From: Hyphomicrobiales bacterium
GTDB lineage: Bacteria; Pseudomonadota; Alphaproteobacteria; Rhizobiales; Xanthobacteraceae
Length of the DNA stretch: 64,000 bases
Direction of reading: 5' to 3'
Assembly (NCBI GenBank): GCA_003169835.1
Contig: PNAI01000035.1
Span: forward strand, 62,001 to 126,000
Under the pieces are notes generated by a model. That model did not search any database. It was not told the DNA's origin and worked only from the letters and a program-made list of their open reading frames with translations. Made by a program: the position numbers and the translations under genes. Numbering within the stretch: the first letter of the stretch is position 1; each line of letters starts with the position of its first letter. This document shows positions 7,421 to 17,361 of the stretch, piece after piece.

Positions 7421-9058
7421 ATGCGTTGGAATTACAGCACGCGACGCGCAGTCATGCTGATGCGCGATTGCGGCCAGCTGGCACGCACTATTATGTGGAA
7501 CAGCATCGATTGGCGTCGCCCCGAGATCAGGGATGGGGCGCTTATTTTCGGCGCCGTTGCCGCTATTTATGCATGTGCGCATTTTTATGATCTTCCTCCC
7601 CAATTGTTTCAGTTCGGAATGGACAATGCAGATTGGGAAGTTGACGATATAATCTTCGTGATTTTCGTCATGAGTATTGGATTCGCCGTCTTCAGCTATC
7701 GTCGCGTGAAAGATTTGTCCCGTGAGATGAAGGCTCGCCGGAGAGCCGAACTAGAGGCACGCAAGCTCGCGCGACACGATCCGTTGACTGGACTTCCCAA
7801 CCGCCGCTTTTTCGTCGAAAGGCTTCGTGAGGTTCTGTTGACGACCACCAATGCCTCTCGGTCGGCGATACTTATGCTTGACCTCGACGGATTCAAATCT
7901 ATCAACGACGCCTACGTCCACGCGGTCGGGGATCAGGCGCTGACGCTGTTCGCAAAGCGAATCTCCGCAATCATGCGTTCGGGTGCGATGCTCACGCGTG
8001 TTGGAGGCGACGAATTCGCCATCATCGTGCCAGATATCAGCTCTCTCGATGATCCAACAGCGCTCGCGCGCCGCGTCGTGGCAGCCGTTGCCGAACCATT
8101 CATGATGGACCAAATTCCGGCAACGCTGGGTGTCGGGATCGGAATCGCGATTGCGCCATCGGACGGGATGGACCCAGAGGTGCTTGTACAGCATGCCGAC
8201 CGGGCACTCTATCGCGCCAAGGCCGAGGGCCGTTCCTGTGTACGCTTTTTCGAACCGGGAATGAATGCGCATGTGGAACATCGCATCGCTATCGAACGCG
8301 AATTGCGCGCCGCGGTCGCAGCTAAAATTATTGTCCCGTATTATCAGCCTCTGATTGCGTTCGACGACAACCGCGTGATCGGTTTTGAGGCGCTCGCGCG
8401 CTGGAAAAGCGACAAGTCTGGGTGGGTGGCACCGGATTTGTTTATTACCATTGCTGAAGAAATCGGACTCATCAGCGAGTTGGGCGATCAGCTTTTGCGT
8501 CATGCATGCCTTGACGCTCGTACATGGTCTGCAGAAATGACACTTGCCTTCAACATTTCAGCGGTTCAGTTGCGCGACCCCACGCTCGGGCTGCGTATTC
8601 TTGCGATCTTGGCGGAGACCGGGTTCAGCCCGCGTCGGCTTGAGCTCGAGATTACCGAGACCGCATTGGTCGATAACATCACGATCGTCCAAAATGTTAT
8701 CAATCAACTGCGTCATGTCGGTGTGCGCATTGCGTTGGACGATTTCGGCACCGGCTATGCGACGTTGAGTCAGCTGCTTTCCTTCCCGCTGGATCGGATC
8801 AAGATCGATCGCAGCTTTGTCGACCGCCTCGGCACGGACAAGGGAAGCACCACAATTGTCCGCGCCATCCTGGGACTTGCCAATGGGTTTGGACTGGCGA
8901 CAACGGCGGAGGGTATCGAGGACGCCGATCAGCTCGCCGCCCTGAAAGAAAGTGGTTGTCAGGAGGGGCAGGGTTTTCTATTCGGGCAAGCAGTGCCGGC
9001 GAATGAAATCCCGACCGTTCTTGAGAGGCTCAATACTAAAATTAGAATTGTCGCCTAG
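7421..9058 (+). CDS. Membrane-bound GGDEF-EAL cyclic-di-GMP protein
   Basis: The protein makes and/or degrades the second messenger cyclic-di-GMP. It has 545 residues. Two hydrophobic segments (about 38-57 and 76-94) anchor it, followed by a GGDEF domain with intact GGDEF at 195-199. An EAL domain with intact EAL at 323-325 follows, with EITE, DDFGTGY and KIDRSF. No RxxD inhibitory site is present five residues before GGDEF, so product feedback on the cyclase is unlikely. Both active sites look intact, so either or both activities are possible. There is no PAS, CHASE or receiver domain; the only sensor region is the short membrane part. GAGG lies twelve bases before the ATG. In this neighbourhood a role in the switch between swimming and attachment is likely but inferred. 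Confidence 0.92.
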   Translation: MRWNYSTRRAVMLMRDCGQLARTIMWNSIDWRRPEIRDGALIFGAVAAIYACAHFYDLPPQLFQFGMDNADWEVDDIIFVIFVMSIGFAVFSYRRVKDLSREMKARRRAELEARKLARHDPLTGLPNRRFFVERLREVLLTTTNASRSAILMLDLDGFKSINDAYVHAVGDQALTLFAKRISAIMRSGAMLTRVGGDEFAIIVPDISSLDDPTALARRVVAAVAEPFMMDQIPATLGVGIGIAIAPSDGMDPEVLVQHADRALYRAKAEGRSCVRFFEPGMNAHVEHRIAIERELRAAVAAKIIVPYYQPLIAFDDNRVIGFEALARWKSDKSGWVAPDLFITIAEEIGLISELGDQLLRHACLDARTWSAEMTLAFNISAVQLRDPTLGLRILAILAETGFSPRRLELEITETALVDNITIVQNVINQLRHVGVRIALDDFGTGYATLSQLLSFPLDRIKIDRSFVDRLGTDKGSTTIVRAILGLANGFGLATTAEGIEDADQLAALKESGCQEGQGFLFGQAVPANEIPTVLERLNTKIRIVA

Positions 9059-9256
9059 CCGATGCGCGGCCTCGTTTGCGTTTAGCGTGCTGGGCTGCAT
9101 CCGATTATCTCCGTCTGACGCCAGATTTTCACCGCCGGGCCATCGCCATCGTCGCGCACGCTGAAAATCCAGTTCTCGCTATATTAAGCTTCCTGCGGTA
9201 AGGAACAGCCCCTTCCGCAACCGCGGCCATTTCCCAACGTATCGGCGCCGTTTGAC

Positions 9257-10906
9257 ATGCTGCAAATCGAAGATCTTGTGTTCAACGGCTGGGGCCGGCG
9301 ATTTTTCGATTCCGCGACCGTTACGGTTCCGACCGGGGCGAAAGTCGGCGTGGTCGGACGCAACGGCGTCGGCAAAACGACGCTTTTCAAGTTGATCCTC
9401 GGCGAGCTCAGCCACGACAGCGGCGAAATCAGCCTGCCGAAGAACGCCAAGATCGCGTCGGTCGATCAGGAGCATCCGGCATCTCCAGTCAGCCTGCTCG
9501 ACACGGTCTTGGCGGCCGATGTGGAGCGCGAAGCGCTCAACGCCGAACTTGAAACGGCGCCGCCGGAACGGCTGGGGGAAATCTACGACCGGCTAATCGA
9601 GATCGATGCCGATAGCGCGCCCGCGCGGGCGTCGGAAATCCTCAGCGGACTTGGGTTTTCCAACGCCGATCTTGTCCGTCCGATGTCGGAGTTTTCCGGC
9701 GGCTGGCGCATGCGGGTTGCGCTGGTCGCAGCGTTGTTTGCCGAGCCCGATTACCTGCTGCTCGACGAGCCGACCAACTACCTCGATCTGGAAGGCGCGC
9801 TGTGGCTCGAGGCGCGGCTTAAGAAATATCCGCACACGGTGCTGATCATCAGCCATGATCGCGAGCTGCTGAGTAATTCCGTCGATTCCATCCTGTATCT
9901 GCACGACGGAAAGCTCGATCTCTATACCGGCGGCTATGACGAGTTCGAAAGGCAGCGCGCGGAAAAGGCCCGATTGCAGACCGCCGCGCGCACCAAGCAG
10001 GAGGCCGAGCGCGCGCATATCCAATCTTTCATCGACCGGTTCCGAGCCAAGGCCAGTAAGGCTGCGCAGGCGCAATCGCGCATCAAACGGTTGGCGAAAC
10101 TGGCGCCGATCGCGGCGGTGGTGGATGAACGCGTCATGCCGTTCACGCTGCCGTCGCCGGAGAAGAAACTCGCGCCGCCGTTGATACAACTGGATCACGT
10201 GAGTGTCGGTTATGACGGCACGCCGATTTTGCGCGACCTCAATCTGCGTCTGGATGTCGATGATCGGATCGGGCTTCTGGGCGTGAACGGCGCGGGTAAA
10301 TCAACCTTTGCCAAATTGGTTGCAGGCGCGTTGCCGGCGATGTCCGGGCACATCAAAAAAGACGGGCGGATCAAGGTCGGCTGGTTTCATCAGCATCAGA
10401 TCGAGGCGCTCGACCCGATCGATACGCCGCTCGATATCATCCGCCGCGAACTGCCGAACGAAGCCGAATCCACGCGGCGGTCGCGGCTTGCGCAATTCGG
10501 GTTGAGTTTCGACAAGCAGGATACCACGGTGGCCGATCTTTCCGGCGGGGAACGCGCGCGACTGCTGCTCAATCTCGTCGCGATGTCGGGACCGCATTTG
10601 CTTATTCTCGACGAGCCGACCAATCACCTTGACATCGACAGCCGGCGCGCACTGCTTGACGCGCTCAACGACTACGCCGGGGCGGTCATCCTCATCACGC
10701 ACGATCGATCGCTGATCGATCTCGTGGCCGACCGGCTGTGGCTCACGGCCGATGGTCACATCAAACCGTTCCAAGGCGACATGGACGAATATGCCCGCTT
10801 CGTTCTCGATCGCGCGCGGGGGATTACGCGCACGCCCTCGCAGCGGCCCGCGCAAAAAGCGCCTCCGCAGCAACACCAGAACAACAAGAAGCGGAAGAAG
10901 GGCTAG
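9257..10906 (+). CDS. ABC-F family ATPase (Uup/YheS-like)
   Basis: The protein has two ABC ATPase domains and no membrane part, as in ABC-F proteins that act on the ribosome. The first domain has GRNGVGKTT (near residue 35), the signature FSGGW and Walker B LLLDEPTNYLD. The second has GVNGAGKST, LSGGERARL and LLILDEPTNHLD. A charged helical linker (near residues 230-275) separates them. The 549-residue length and basic C-terminus (KKRKKG) fit the family. The substrate and subgroup cannot be fixed by eye; Uup-like or YheS-like are the nearest names. It ends 7 bases from the stop of the convergent helicase gene. The 198 bases before it hold nothing I recognise. Confidence 0.9.
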   Translation: MLQIEDLVFNGWGRRFFDSATVTVPTGAKVGVVGRNGVGKTTLFKLILGELSHDSGEISLPKNAKIASVDQEHPASPVSLLDTVLAADVEREALNAELETAPPERLGEIYDRLIEIDADSAPARASEILSGLGFSNADLVRPMSEFSGGWRMRVALVAALFAEPDYLLLDEPTNYLDLEGALWLEARLKKYPHTVLIISHDRELLSNSVDSILYLHDGKLDLYTGGYDEFERQRAEKARLQTAARTKQEAERAHIQSFIDRFRAKASKAAQAQSRIKRLAKLAPIAAVVDERVMPFTLPSPEKKLAPPLIQLDHVSVGYDGTPILRDLNLRLDVDDRIGLLGVNGAGKSTFAKLVAGALPAMSGHIKKDGRIKVGWFHQHQIEALDPIDTPLDIIRRELPNEAESTRRSRLAQFGLSFDKQDTTVADLSGGERARLLLNLVAMSGPHLLILDEPTNHLDIDSRRALLDALNDYAGAVILITHDRSLIDLVADRLWLTADGHIKPFQGDMDEYARFVLDRARGITRTPSQRPAQKAPPQQHQNNKKRKKG

Positions 10907-10913
10907 CGCCCGT

Positions 10914-12023
10914 TCACATCACAATGGTCAGTTTCTTTGCTGCGCGTGTGACGCCGGTGTAGAGCCAGCGCTCGCGACCCTCTTGAAAGGCGAACGACTC
11001 GTCGAACAGCACTACGTCGTCCCACTGCGAGCCTTGCGCCTTGTGAACGGTGAGCACATAGCCATAGTCGAACTCGTCGTACGGCTTGCGCCGCGGCCAG
11101 TCGTATTGCTCGATGCCGCCGGTGAAGCATTCCGGCCGCACCGAAACTTTGATGGTGCGGCCGCCCATCTCTTCGTCCGGCAACAGTCGCATCGTCATGA
11201 CGCCGGTCTTGCGCGCGCCGCGCTCTTTCACCGACCATAGGCCGCCGTTGAACAATCCCTTCTTGCGGTTATTGCGCAGGCAGACCAGTTTGTCGCCGGC
11301 GATCGGCAGGATGTCGTCGAAGCCGCGGCGCTCGCGAATGCGGATATTGTAGGCCCGGCGGGTGGTGTTGCGGCCCACCAGGATTTGATCGGCGTCCAGC
11401 ACGCGCTGCGGATCGAGGTCGTCGCGCCGCACCACTTGCGTTTCGCCATAATCGCCGGGCGTGAGATTGCGGCCGGCACGAATGTCCATCGACAGCTGAA
11501 TGATTGGGTTGTCCTGGGCCTGCCGGTGCACTTCGGTCAGCATGGCATCGGGCTCGGCCTCGGTGAAAAATCCGCCGCCTTGAATCGGTGGAAGCTGCGC
11601 CGGATCGCCCAGCACCAGCACCGGCACGTCGAACGACATGAGATCACGGCCCAACTCAGAATCGACCATCGAGCATTCGTCGATCACGATCAGCTTTGCC
11701 TTGGAGGCGGGTGCGTCGTCCCACAAAACGAAGTCCGGAACTTCCTCGCCGCTCTCTCGCGCGCGGTAGATCAGGCTATGGATGGTCGTTGCGCCGGTGC
11801 AGCCCTTGCTGCGCATCACCAACGCGGCCTTGCCGGTGAAGGCAGCGAAATGCACTTTACCGTCTGCAGTGTCCGCGATGTGGCGCGCGAGCGTGGTCTT
11901 GCCGGTTCCGGCGTAACCGAACAGGCGAAACACCTTGCGTGCGCCGCGCTTGCCCGGCTTTTCCTTCAACCAATCGGCGACGGCCTTGAGCGCGGCATCT
12001 TGATGAGACGTAAATTGCGGCAT
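10914..12023 (-). CDS. RecD/Pif1-like SF1B DNA helicase
   Basis: This ATP-dependent 5'-3' DNA helicase of superfamily 1B has 369 residues. Motifs in order are Walker A GYAGTGKTT near residue 37, TGKAA (motif Ia), VIDECSMVD (Walker B), LVLGDPAQLPP (motif III) and EVHRQ. The UvrD_C_2 part follows, with LTVHKAQGSQWDDVV and YTGVTRAAKKL. It is much shorter than RecD2, lacking an N-terminal domain, and resembles the compact RecD-like or Dda-like helicases found alone in alphaproteobacteria. The ATG at 12023 is preferred over an in-frame TTG nine bases earlier. No recBC is nearby, so a role in replication-fork or repair work is only inferred from the family. Confidence 0.88.
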   Translation of the reverse strand: MPQFTSHQDAALKAVADWLKEKPGKRGARKVFRLFGYAGTGKTTLARHIADTADGKVHFAAFTGKAALVMRSKGCTGATTIHSLIYRARESGEEVPDFVLWDDAPASKAKLIVIDECSMVDSELGRDLMSFDVPVLVLGDPAQLPPIQGGGFFTEAEPDAMLTEVHRQAQDNPIIQLSMDIRAGRNLTPGDYGETQVVRRDDLDPQRVLDADQILVGRNTTRRAYNIRIRERRGFDDILPIAGDKLVCLRNNRKKGLFNGGLWSVKERGARKTGVMTMRLLPDEEMGGRTIKVSVRPECFTGGIEQYDWPRRKPYDEFDYGYVLTVHKAQGSQWDDVVLFDESFAFQEGRERWLYTGVTRAAKKLTIVM

Positions 12024-12149
12024 GAAGTGCAAGTTTCCGGAGGAACTAAGAACGCGAATCGTGGGACCATAACATGGTGGTCCGTGCGCGGGTCTGTCGT
12101 ATGAATTTGCGTTATGGGCTTTGCTGCGGCTGCCGGCCGGACTCGCCGT

Positions 12150-13514
12150 TCACTGCGCCTGTTCAGGATTGAGCCCGGTGTTGGCTTCTTTATTGAGATC
12201 GCGCGCCGTCTTCTCGGCCGCCACCTCCGCTACTTCTTCGACCTTGCCGAATGAAGGCCGCGGCCGCGGCAAAGGCGTGCTCCTGCCGGCGATGACCGGA
12301 TCGATCTCGCGCGGAATCAATATGGTGAACTGCCCAGGATGGCGGATTCGCCCGGCAATGTGGATGTCACGGGTCTCGAAATAGAGGTCGGCGCGCGCCG
12401 GCCCGCGGATGGCGCTGCCGGTGTCCTGCGCCACCATCAAGCGTTGAAACTTGTTCTCCGACCTCACGTTATCAATCGGGAGCTCGGCTTGGATGAAAAA
12501 CGGCGTGCCGTAGATGTGAATGGATTTGTCGACCGCGATCGAGCGTCCGGGCGTAAGCGAAATGCCCTGCGCGCCGATTGGCTCCTCGTGTTCCGCAAGA
12601 CCGGTCTCGCGGAAGAAGACGTAAGATTTGTTGCGGCGGCGCAGCTCCTTGCCTTCCTTCGGATTGTCCTCGATCCATTCGCGGATACGGTCCATCGACA
12701 TTTCTTCCTTTGGCACGATTTCGCGCGCGATCAGGACGCGGCCGACCGGCGTGTACGGGTGGCCGTTGTGGCTGCTATAATTGAGCCGCAACACCTTGCC
12801 GTCTTCGACAAGTTTGACCTTCGCCGAACCCTGGATCTGCGCAAAGAATAAATCGGTCGGATCCTTGAGCCAGCAGATTTCAAGCCTGCGGCCGGCAAGC
12901 GCGCCGTCCTCGATCGTGGCGCGCTCGTGATATGGTTTGGTGAGGCCGGGCGGCGTGCGATAGAGCGGCACGTTGAATTGCTCGTTGCGGACTCGCGAGC
13001 CTTCGATGATCGGCTCGTAATAGCCGGTGAGAAATCCATTGTCCTCGCCGAGCGGGGCGATCCGCATCGGGCGAAAATTTTTCTCGAAAAAAATTCGTGC
13101 GGCAGCAAGGTCGCGCGGCGGCGCGTTGACCGCACGGCGGCAAACGGACTGCAGCGCGGCATAGAATGGCTGACCCGCGTGATTTGGCGGCGTGCCGCGA
13201 ACGATTGTCTTGCAACTCTTGAGAAAGGACGCGAAGGCGGCGGTGTGATCGTCGTCGGTCCAGCCGCTGATCTCGGTCCAGTCGAGTGTTTCGAGCTGCG
13301 TATTTGCAATGCTGAATGGATACGGCAGCATTTGCACAACGGGCTCGCTGCCGGCGCGCTCGGGCACCGTTGCCGCGGCTTCGATGAGCTTGAAATTCGC
13401 AGCGCGGGTTGCCGCGTCCGCCGCGCTTGCCTCGACGCGACTAGGATTCAGCGATTGCGCACCGGCGCTGAAAGTGCCGGCGAACAGCAGGATAACGACA
13501 CACGGAATTCGCAT
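12150..13514 (-). CDS. mltA: Membrane-bound lytic murein transglycosylase A (MltA)
   Basis: MltA cleaves the glycan strands of peptidoglycan in the periplasm, leaving 1,6-anhydro ends. The 454-residue protein starts with a signal peptide (MRIPCVVILLFAGTFSAGA). It has the MltA domain with FLTGYYEP near residue 165, and the 3D domain with VAQDTGSAIRGPARADLYF, which contains the catalytic aspartate region. The signal peptide lacks an obvious lipobox at its end, although one Cys is present at position 5, so a soluble periplasmic form is possible. The C-terminal 50 residues are charged and low in complexity. GGGGAAAGG lies five bases before the ATG. It follows flbD on the same strand after a gap holding two hairpins. 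Confidence 0.92.
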   Translation of the reverse strand: MRIPCVVILLFAGTFSAGAQSLNPSRVEASAADAATRAANFKLIEAAATVPERAGSEPVVQMLPYPFSIANTQLETLDWTEISGWTDDDHTAAFASFLKSCKTIVRGTPPNHAGQPFYAALQSVCRRAVNAPPRDLAAARIFFEKNFRPMRIAPLGEDNGFLTGYYEPIIEGSRVRNEQFNVPLYRTPPGLTKPYHERATIEDGALAGRRLEICWLKDPTDLFFAQIQGSAKVKLVEDGKVLRLNYSSHNGHPYTPVGRVLIAREIVPKEEMSMDRIREWIEDNPKEGKELRRRNKSYVFFRETGLAEHEEPIGAQGISLTPGRSIAVDKSIHIYGTPFFIQAELPIDNVRSENKFQRLMVAQDTGSAIRGPARADLYFETRDIHIAGRIRHPGQFTILIPREIDPVIAGRSTPLPRPRPSFGKVEEVAEVAAEKTARDLNKEANTGLNPEQAQ

Positions 13515-13576
13515 GATGCCTTTCCCCGAGCGACGATACGTATTCGTTCGGGAACCCCTGGAAGATGTTTCTTTTG

Positions 13577-13676
13577 GACATCAAAAGGTGTCCTGACCGC
13601 TTTGACAATGCGGATTGTGGATGCCCCACGGGAAAGGAAGACTTTTCCTTCGGGGTGTCGTGGGTTTGCCACAATC
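13577..13676. other. Two consecutive hairpins between flbD and mltA
   Basis: The 284-base gap between flbD and mltA contains GGACA-N8-TGTCC (13577-13594). It also has a long nested structure whose outer arms GATTGTGG and CCACAATC (13613/13669) enclose CCCACG/CGTGGG and AAGGA/TCCTT. No T-run follows on either strand, so it is not a plain terminator. It could be a structured RNA or the 5' leader of mltA. Small ORFs that cross it (13448-13711 and 13441-13953) are not convincing. Confidence 0.4.
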
Positions 13677-13798
13677 GGTCCCCGCAACCCCCGTTTTGGC
13701 CTGAGGTCCACGATGACGCCGCGATCGAGCGAGCCGGCAAAACGCCGGCAGCGGCAAATTGATGCAGCGCCTGTTGCGGAATTCCGTATTTCGAAATT

Positions 13799-15169
<1,371 letters not shown>

Positions 15170-15193
15170 GGTATTACTCCTTTTTCAGTTTGC

Positions 15194-15239
15194 GCATGAT
15201 CTGGTCCAAAAACCGGTTTCCGCTTTTCGGGATCGTACG
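15194..15239. repeat. Dispersed palindromic repeat, type B (copy 1)
   Basis: The unit runs from GCATGATC to a diverged GATCGTACGC, with CCGGTTTCCGCTTTTCGGG in the middle. It closely resembles the copy at 28913-28958. It begins directly after the fliN stop codon and fills most of the 70-base gap to flbD, inside the operon. Confidence 0.75.
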
Positions 15240-15605
15240 CTAATTTTTTTCCGCTTTGATGATTTCGGTCATCGTCACGCCGAGCTTGTCTTCGACGAGA
15301 ACGACTTCGCCGCGGGCCACCAGGCGGTTGTTGACGTAGATGTCGATCGCCTCACCGACCTTACGGTCGAGTTCGAGCACGGTGCCGGGTCCGATCTTGA
15401 GCAGGTCGCCGACCTCCATGCGCGCGCGGCCGAGAATGGCCGAGACCTGCACCGGAACGTCGAAGACGGCTTCGAGGTCGGCGGCAGAGCGATCGATATG
15501 GCCTTCGCTGCCGGGAGAAACTTGAACGACGTCGGCAGACGGCGGCGGGGCGCCAGTCTCCATTTCGAGATTGGGGAGCGGCACCTTGCTGTCATTGTCA
15601 CTCAT
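15240..15605 (-). CDS. fliN: Flagellar motor switch protein FliN
   Basis: FliN forms the lower C-ring of the flagellar rotor with FliM and FliG and takes part in switching and export. The 121-residue protein has an acidic, proline-rich head of about 35 residues. The SpoA/surface-presentation domain follows, with VFDVPVQVSAILGRARM near residue 48, LLKIGPGTVLELDRKVGE and VLVEDKLGVTMTEII. Length is normal. It lies 17 bases after fliH, and a dispersed repeat separates it from flbD. Confidence 0.93.
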   Translation of the reverse strand: MSDNDSKVPLPNLEMETGAPPPSADVVQVSPGSEGHIDRSAADLEAVFDVPVQVSAILGRARMEVGDLLKIGPGTVLELDRKVGEAIDIYVNNRLVARGEVVLVEDKLGVTMTEIIKAEKN

Positions 15606-15622
15606 ATTCGTTCTCCCGAAGC

Positions 15623-16243
15623 TCAGTTTGTTGGCGGTTGGCGCGCTGCGAGGTAGCGGCTCACCAGCTCTGCGATCAAGTTGTCGATTGCGGATTTATC
15701 GCGGTTTATGCCGCCGTCGGCCCATTCGATGCGGCAGTCGCCCGGCGCGATGTCGGGCTCGGCCAGCACGACCAGGCGGCCTTCGAAACCGCGGTGTTGG
15801 ACAATCTCGTTGATGCGATCGCGCGCGAACTCGTGCAGCGAGTCATTGACGCGCACGACCACATGCGGCGTGGAGACGAGCTGTTTGAAGCATTCCGCCG
15901 CAAGGCTCACGATTTCGGTCATGGGTTCTCGCGCGATCAGTTCGGATGCGAGCTTTCGGCCGACCGCCACCGCGACCTCGACCGCCTCGGCTTCCAGCCG
16001 CGCTTCGACCGCATCGAGGGATTTCGCGAGCGCTTCGGTGGTGGTGGCGATGCGCTCGAGGGCTGCAGTGCTGCGGCGCCGGGCGTCCGCGCTTTGCTCC
16101 GCTTCGGCTGCGGCAAATCCCTTGCGGAAGCCGTTTGCCTCGGCTTCCGCGAGCTTGGCCGCGTGTTCGGCGGATGCGATTGGGCGATCCGCCGGATTGG
16201 CGGCGAAGTCGGCATTGAACATGAATTTTGCGGGCGCGCCCAT
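15623..16243 (-). CDS. fliH: Flagellar assembly protein FliH
   Basis: FliH binds and restrains the FliI ATPase and docks it to the C-ring. The product has 206 residues from the ATG at 16243 (MGAPAKFMFNADFAA), which has GAGA eight bases upstream. A frame-open TTG four codons earlier is less likely. The alanine- and glutamate-rich middle (residues 30-110) is helical. The C-terminal part has VVVRVNDSLHEFARDRIN and GDCRIEWADGGINRD, the latter typical of FliH and the V-type ATPase stator family. It lies between fliG and fliN, as in Caulobacter. Sequence conservation in FliH is low, so the call leans partly on order. Confidence 0.88.
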   Translation of the reverse strand: MGAPAKFMFNADFAANPADRPIASAEHAAKLAEAEANGFRKGFAAAEAEQSADARRRSTAALERIATTTEALAKSLDAVEARLEAEAVEVAVAVGRKLASELIAREPMTEIVSLAAECFKQLVSTPHVVVRVNDSLHEFARDRINEIVQHRGFEGRLVVLAEPDIAPGDCRIEWADGGINRDKSAIDNLIAELVSRYLAARQPPTN

Positions 16244-16251
16244 GTTCGTTC

Positions 16252-17334
16252 TCAATAGACCAGTTCGTCGTCGCGCTGCTTGGACAGGATGATTTCGCCT
16301 TTGGCGGCGAGATCCTTGGCGAGATTGACCAGCAGGACCTGTGCCTCATCGACGTCGCGCAGCCGCACGGGACCCATCGCCTGCATGTCGTCGACCAGCA
16401 TCTTGGCTGCGCGGCTCGACATGTTGCTGAGGAAGAACTGACGCACGGGCTCGGTCGCGCCTTTGAGCGCGACTCCGAGCTTGTCCTTGTCGATGTGGCG
16501 CATGAGGGTCTGCGCGGAGGCGGTGTCGAGCCGCACCAAGTCGTCGAAGGTGAACATCAGCGTCTTGATACGTTCGGCGGCCTCGCGGTTGTCCTCTTCG
16601 AGCGCCGTGATGAAACGCGTTTCGGTCTGGCGATCGAAATTGTTGAAGATTTCCGCCATGACCTCATGGGCGTCGCGACGGCGCGTTTGCGCGATGTTCG
16701 ACATGAATTCGGTGCGCAGTGTCTGTTCGAGGCGCTCGATGACTTCCTTTTGAACGGCTTCCATTTTCAGCATGCGGCCGACGACGTCGAGGGCGAGGTC
16801 CTCGGGTAGAATGGCCAGCACGCGCGCGGCGTGTTCGGGCCGCAGTTTCGAGATCACCACGGCGACGGTCTGCGGATATTCGTTTTTCAGATAATTCGCG
16901 AGCACTTCTTCCGGCACGTTGGAGAGCTTCTCCCACATGTTGCGGCCGGCGGGCCCGCGGATTTCGTCCATGATGCCGCCCACGCGCTCCGGCGGCAGGT
17001 ATTGCTGTAGCAGCCGTTCGGTGTTGTCGTAATCGCCCATCAGCGCGCCGGAGGCCGAGAGCCGGCTGACGAACTCGACCATCAGCTTTTCGACTGCGTC
17101 GGCCTCGATCATGCCGAGCGAAGACATGGTGATTGAAAGTTGCCGCAGTTCGTCGTCGTCGAGCAGGCCCCATATCTTGGAGCCGTATTGCTCGCCGAGC
17201 GAAAGCATCAGCACGGCCGCGCGCTCGGGACCGGTCAGCATGCGCGCATGGGAAGGCTCGGGCGGACGATGCGCCAGCGCCGCCACGAGATTGGCGACTT
17301 CCGCCTGCTTTTTCTGGTCGACCGGAACGTTCAT
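16252..17334 (-). CDS. fliG: Flagellar motor switch protein FliG
   Basis: FliG sits on the MS ring and carries the charged torque helix that meets the stator. The 360-residue protein has the family N-terminal domain ([19 protein letters not shown] near residue 37), the middle domain with its EHPQ-like segment ([20 protein letters not shown]), and the C-terminal domain with the charged stretch [10 protein letters not shown] and [16 protein letters not shown]. Its length is somewhat over the usual 330-345 because of an N-terminal extension of about 35 residues. It follows fliF by 27 bases and precedes fliH by 8. Confidence 0.94.
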   Translation of the reverse strand: MNVPVDQKKQAEVANLVAALAHRPPEPSHARMLTGPERAAVLMLSLGEQYGSKIWGLLDDDELRQLSITMSSLGMIEADAVEKLMVEFVSRLSASGALMGDYDNTERLLQQYLPPERVGGIMDEIRGPAGRNMWEKLSNVPEEVLANYLKNEYPQTVAVVISKLRPEHAARVLAILPEDLALDVVGRMLKMEAVQKEVIERLEQTLRTEFMSNIAQTRRRDAHEVMAEIFNNFDRQTETRFITALEEDNREAAERIKTLMFTFDDLVRLDTASAQTLMRHIDKDKLGVALKGATEPVRQFFLSNMSSRAAKMLVDDMQAMGPVRLRDVDEAQVLLVNLAKDLAAKGEIILSKQRDDELVY

Positions 17335-17361
17335 TTCAAATCAGCCTTCGAACTTGGCCAT

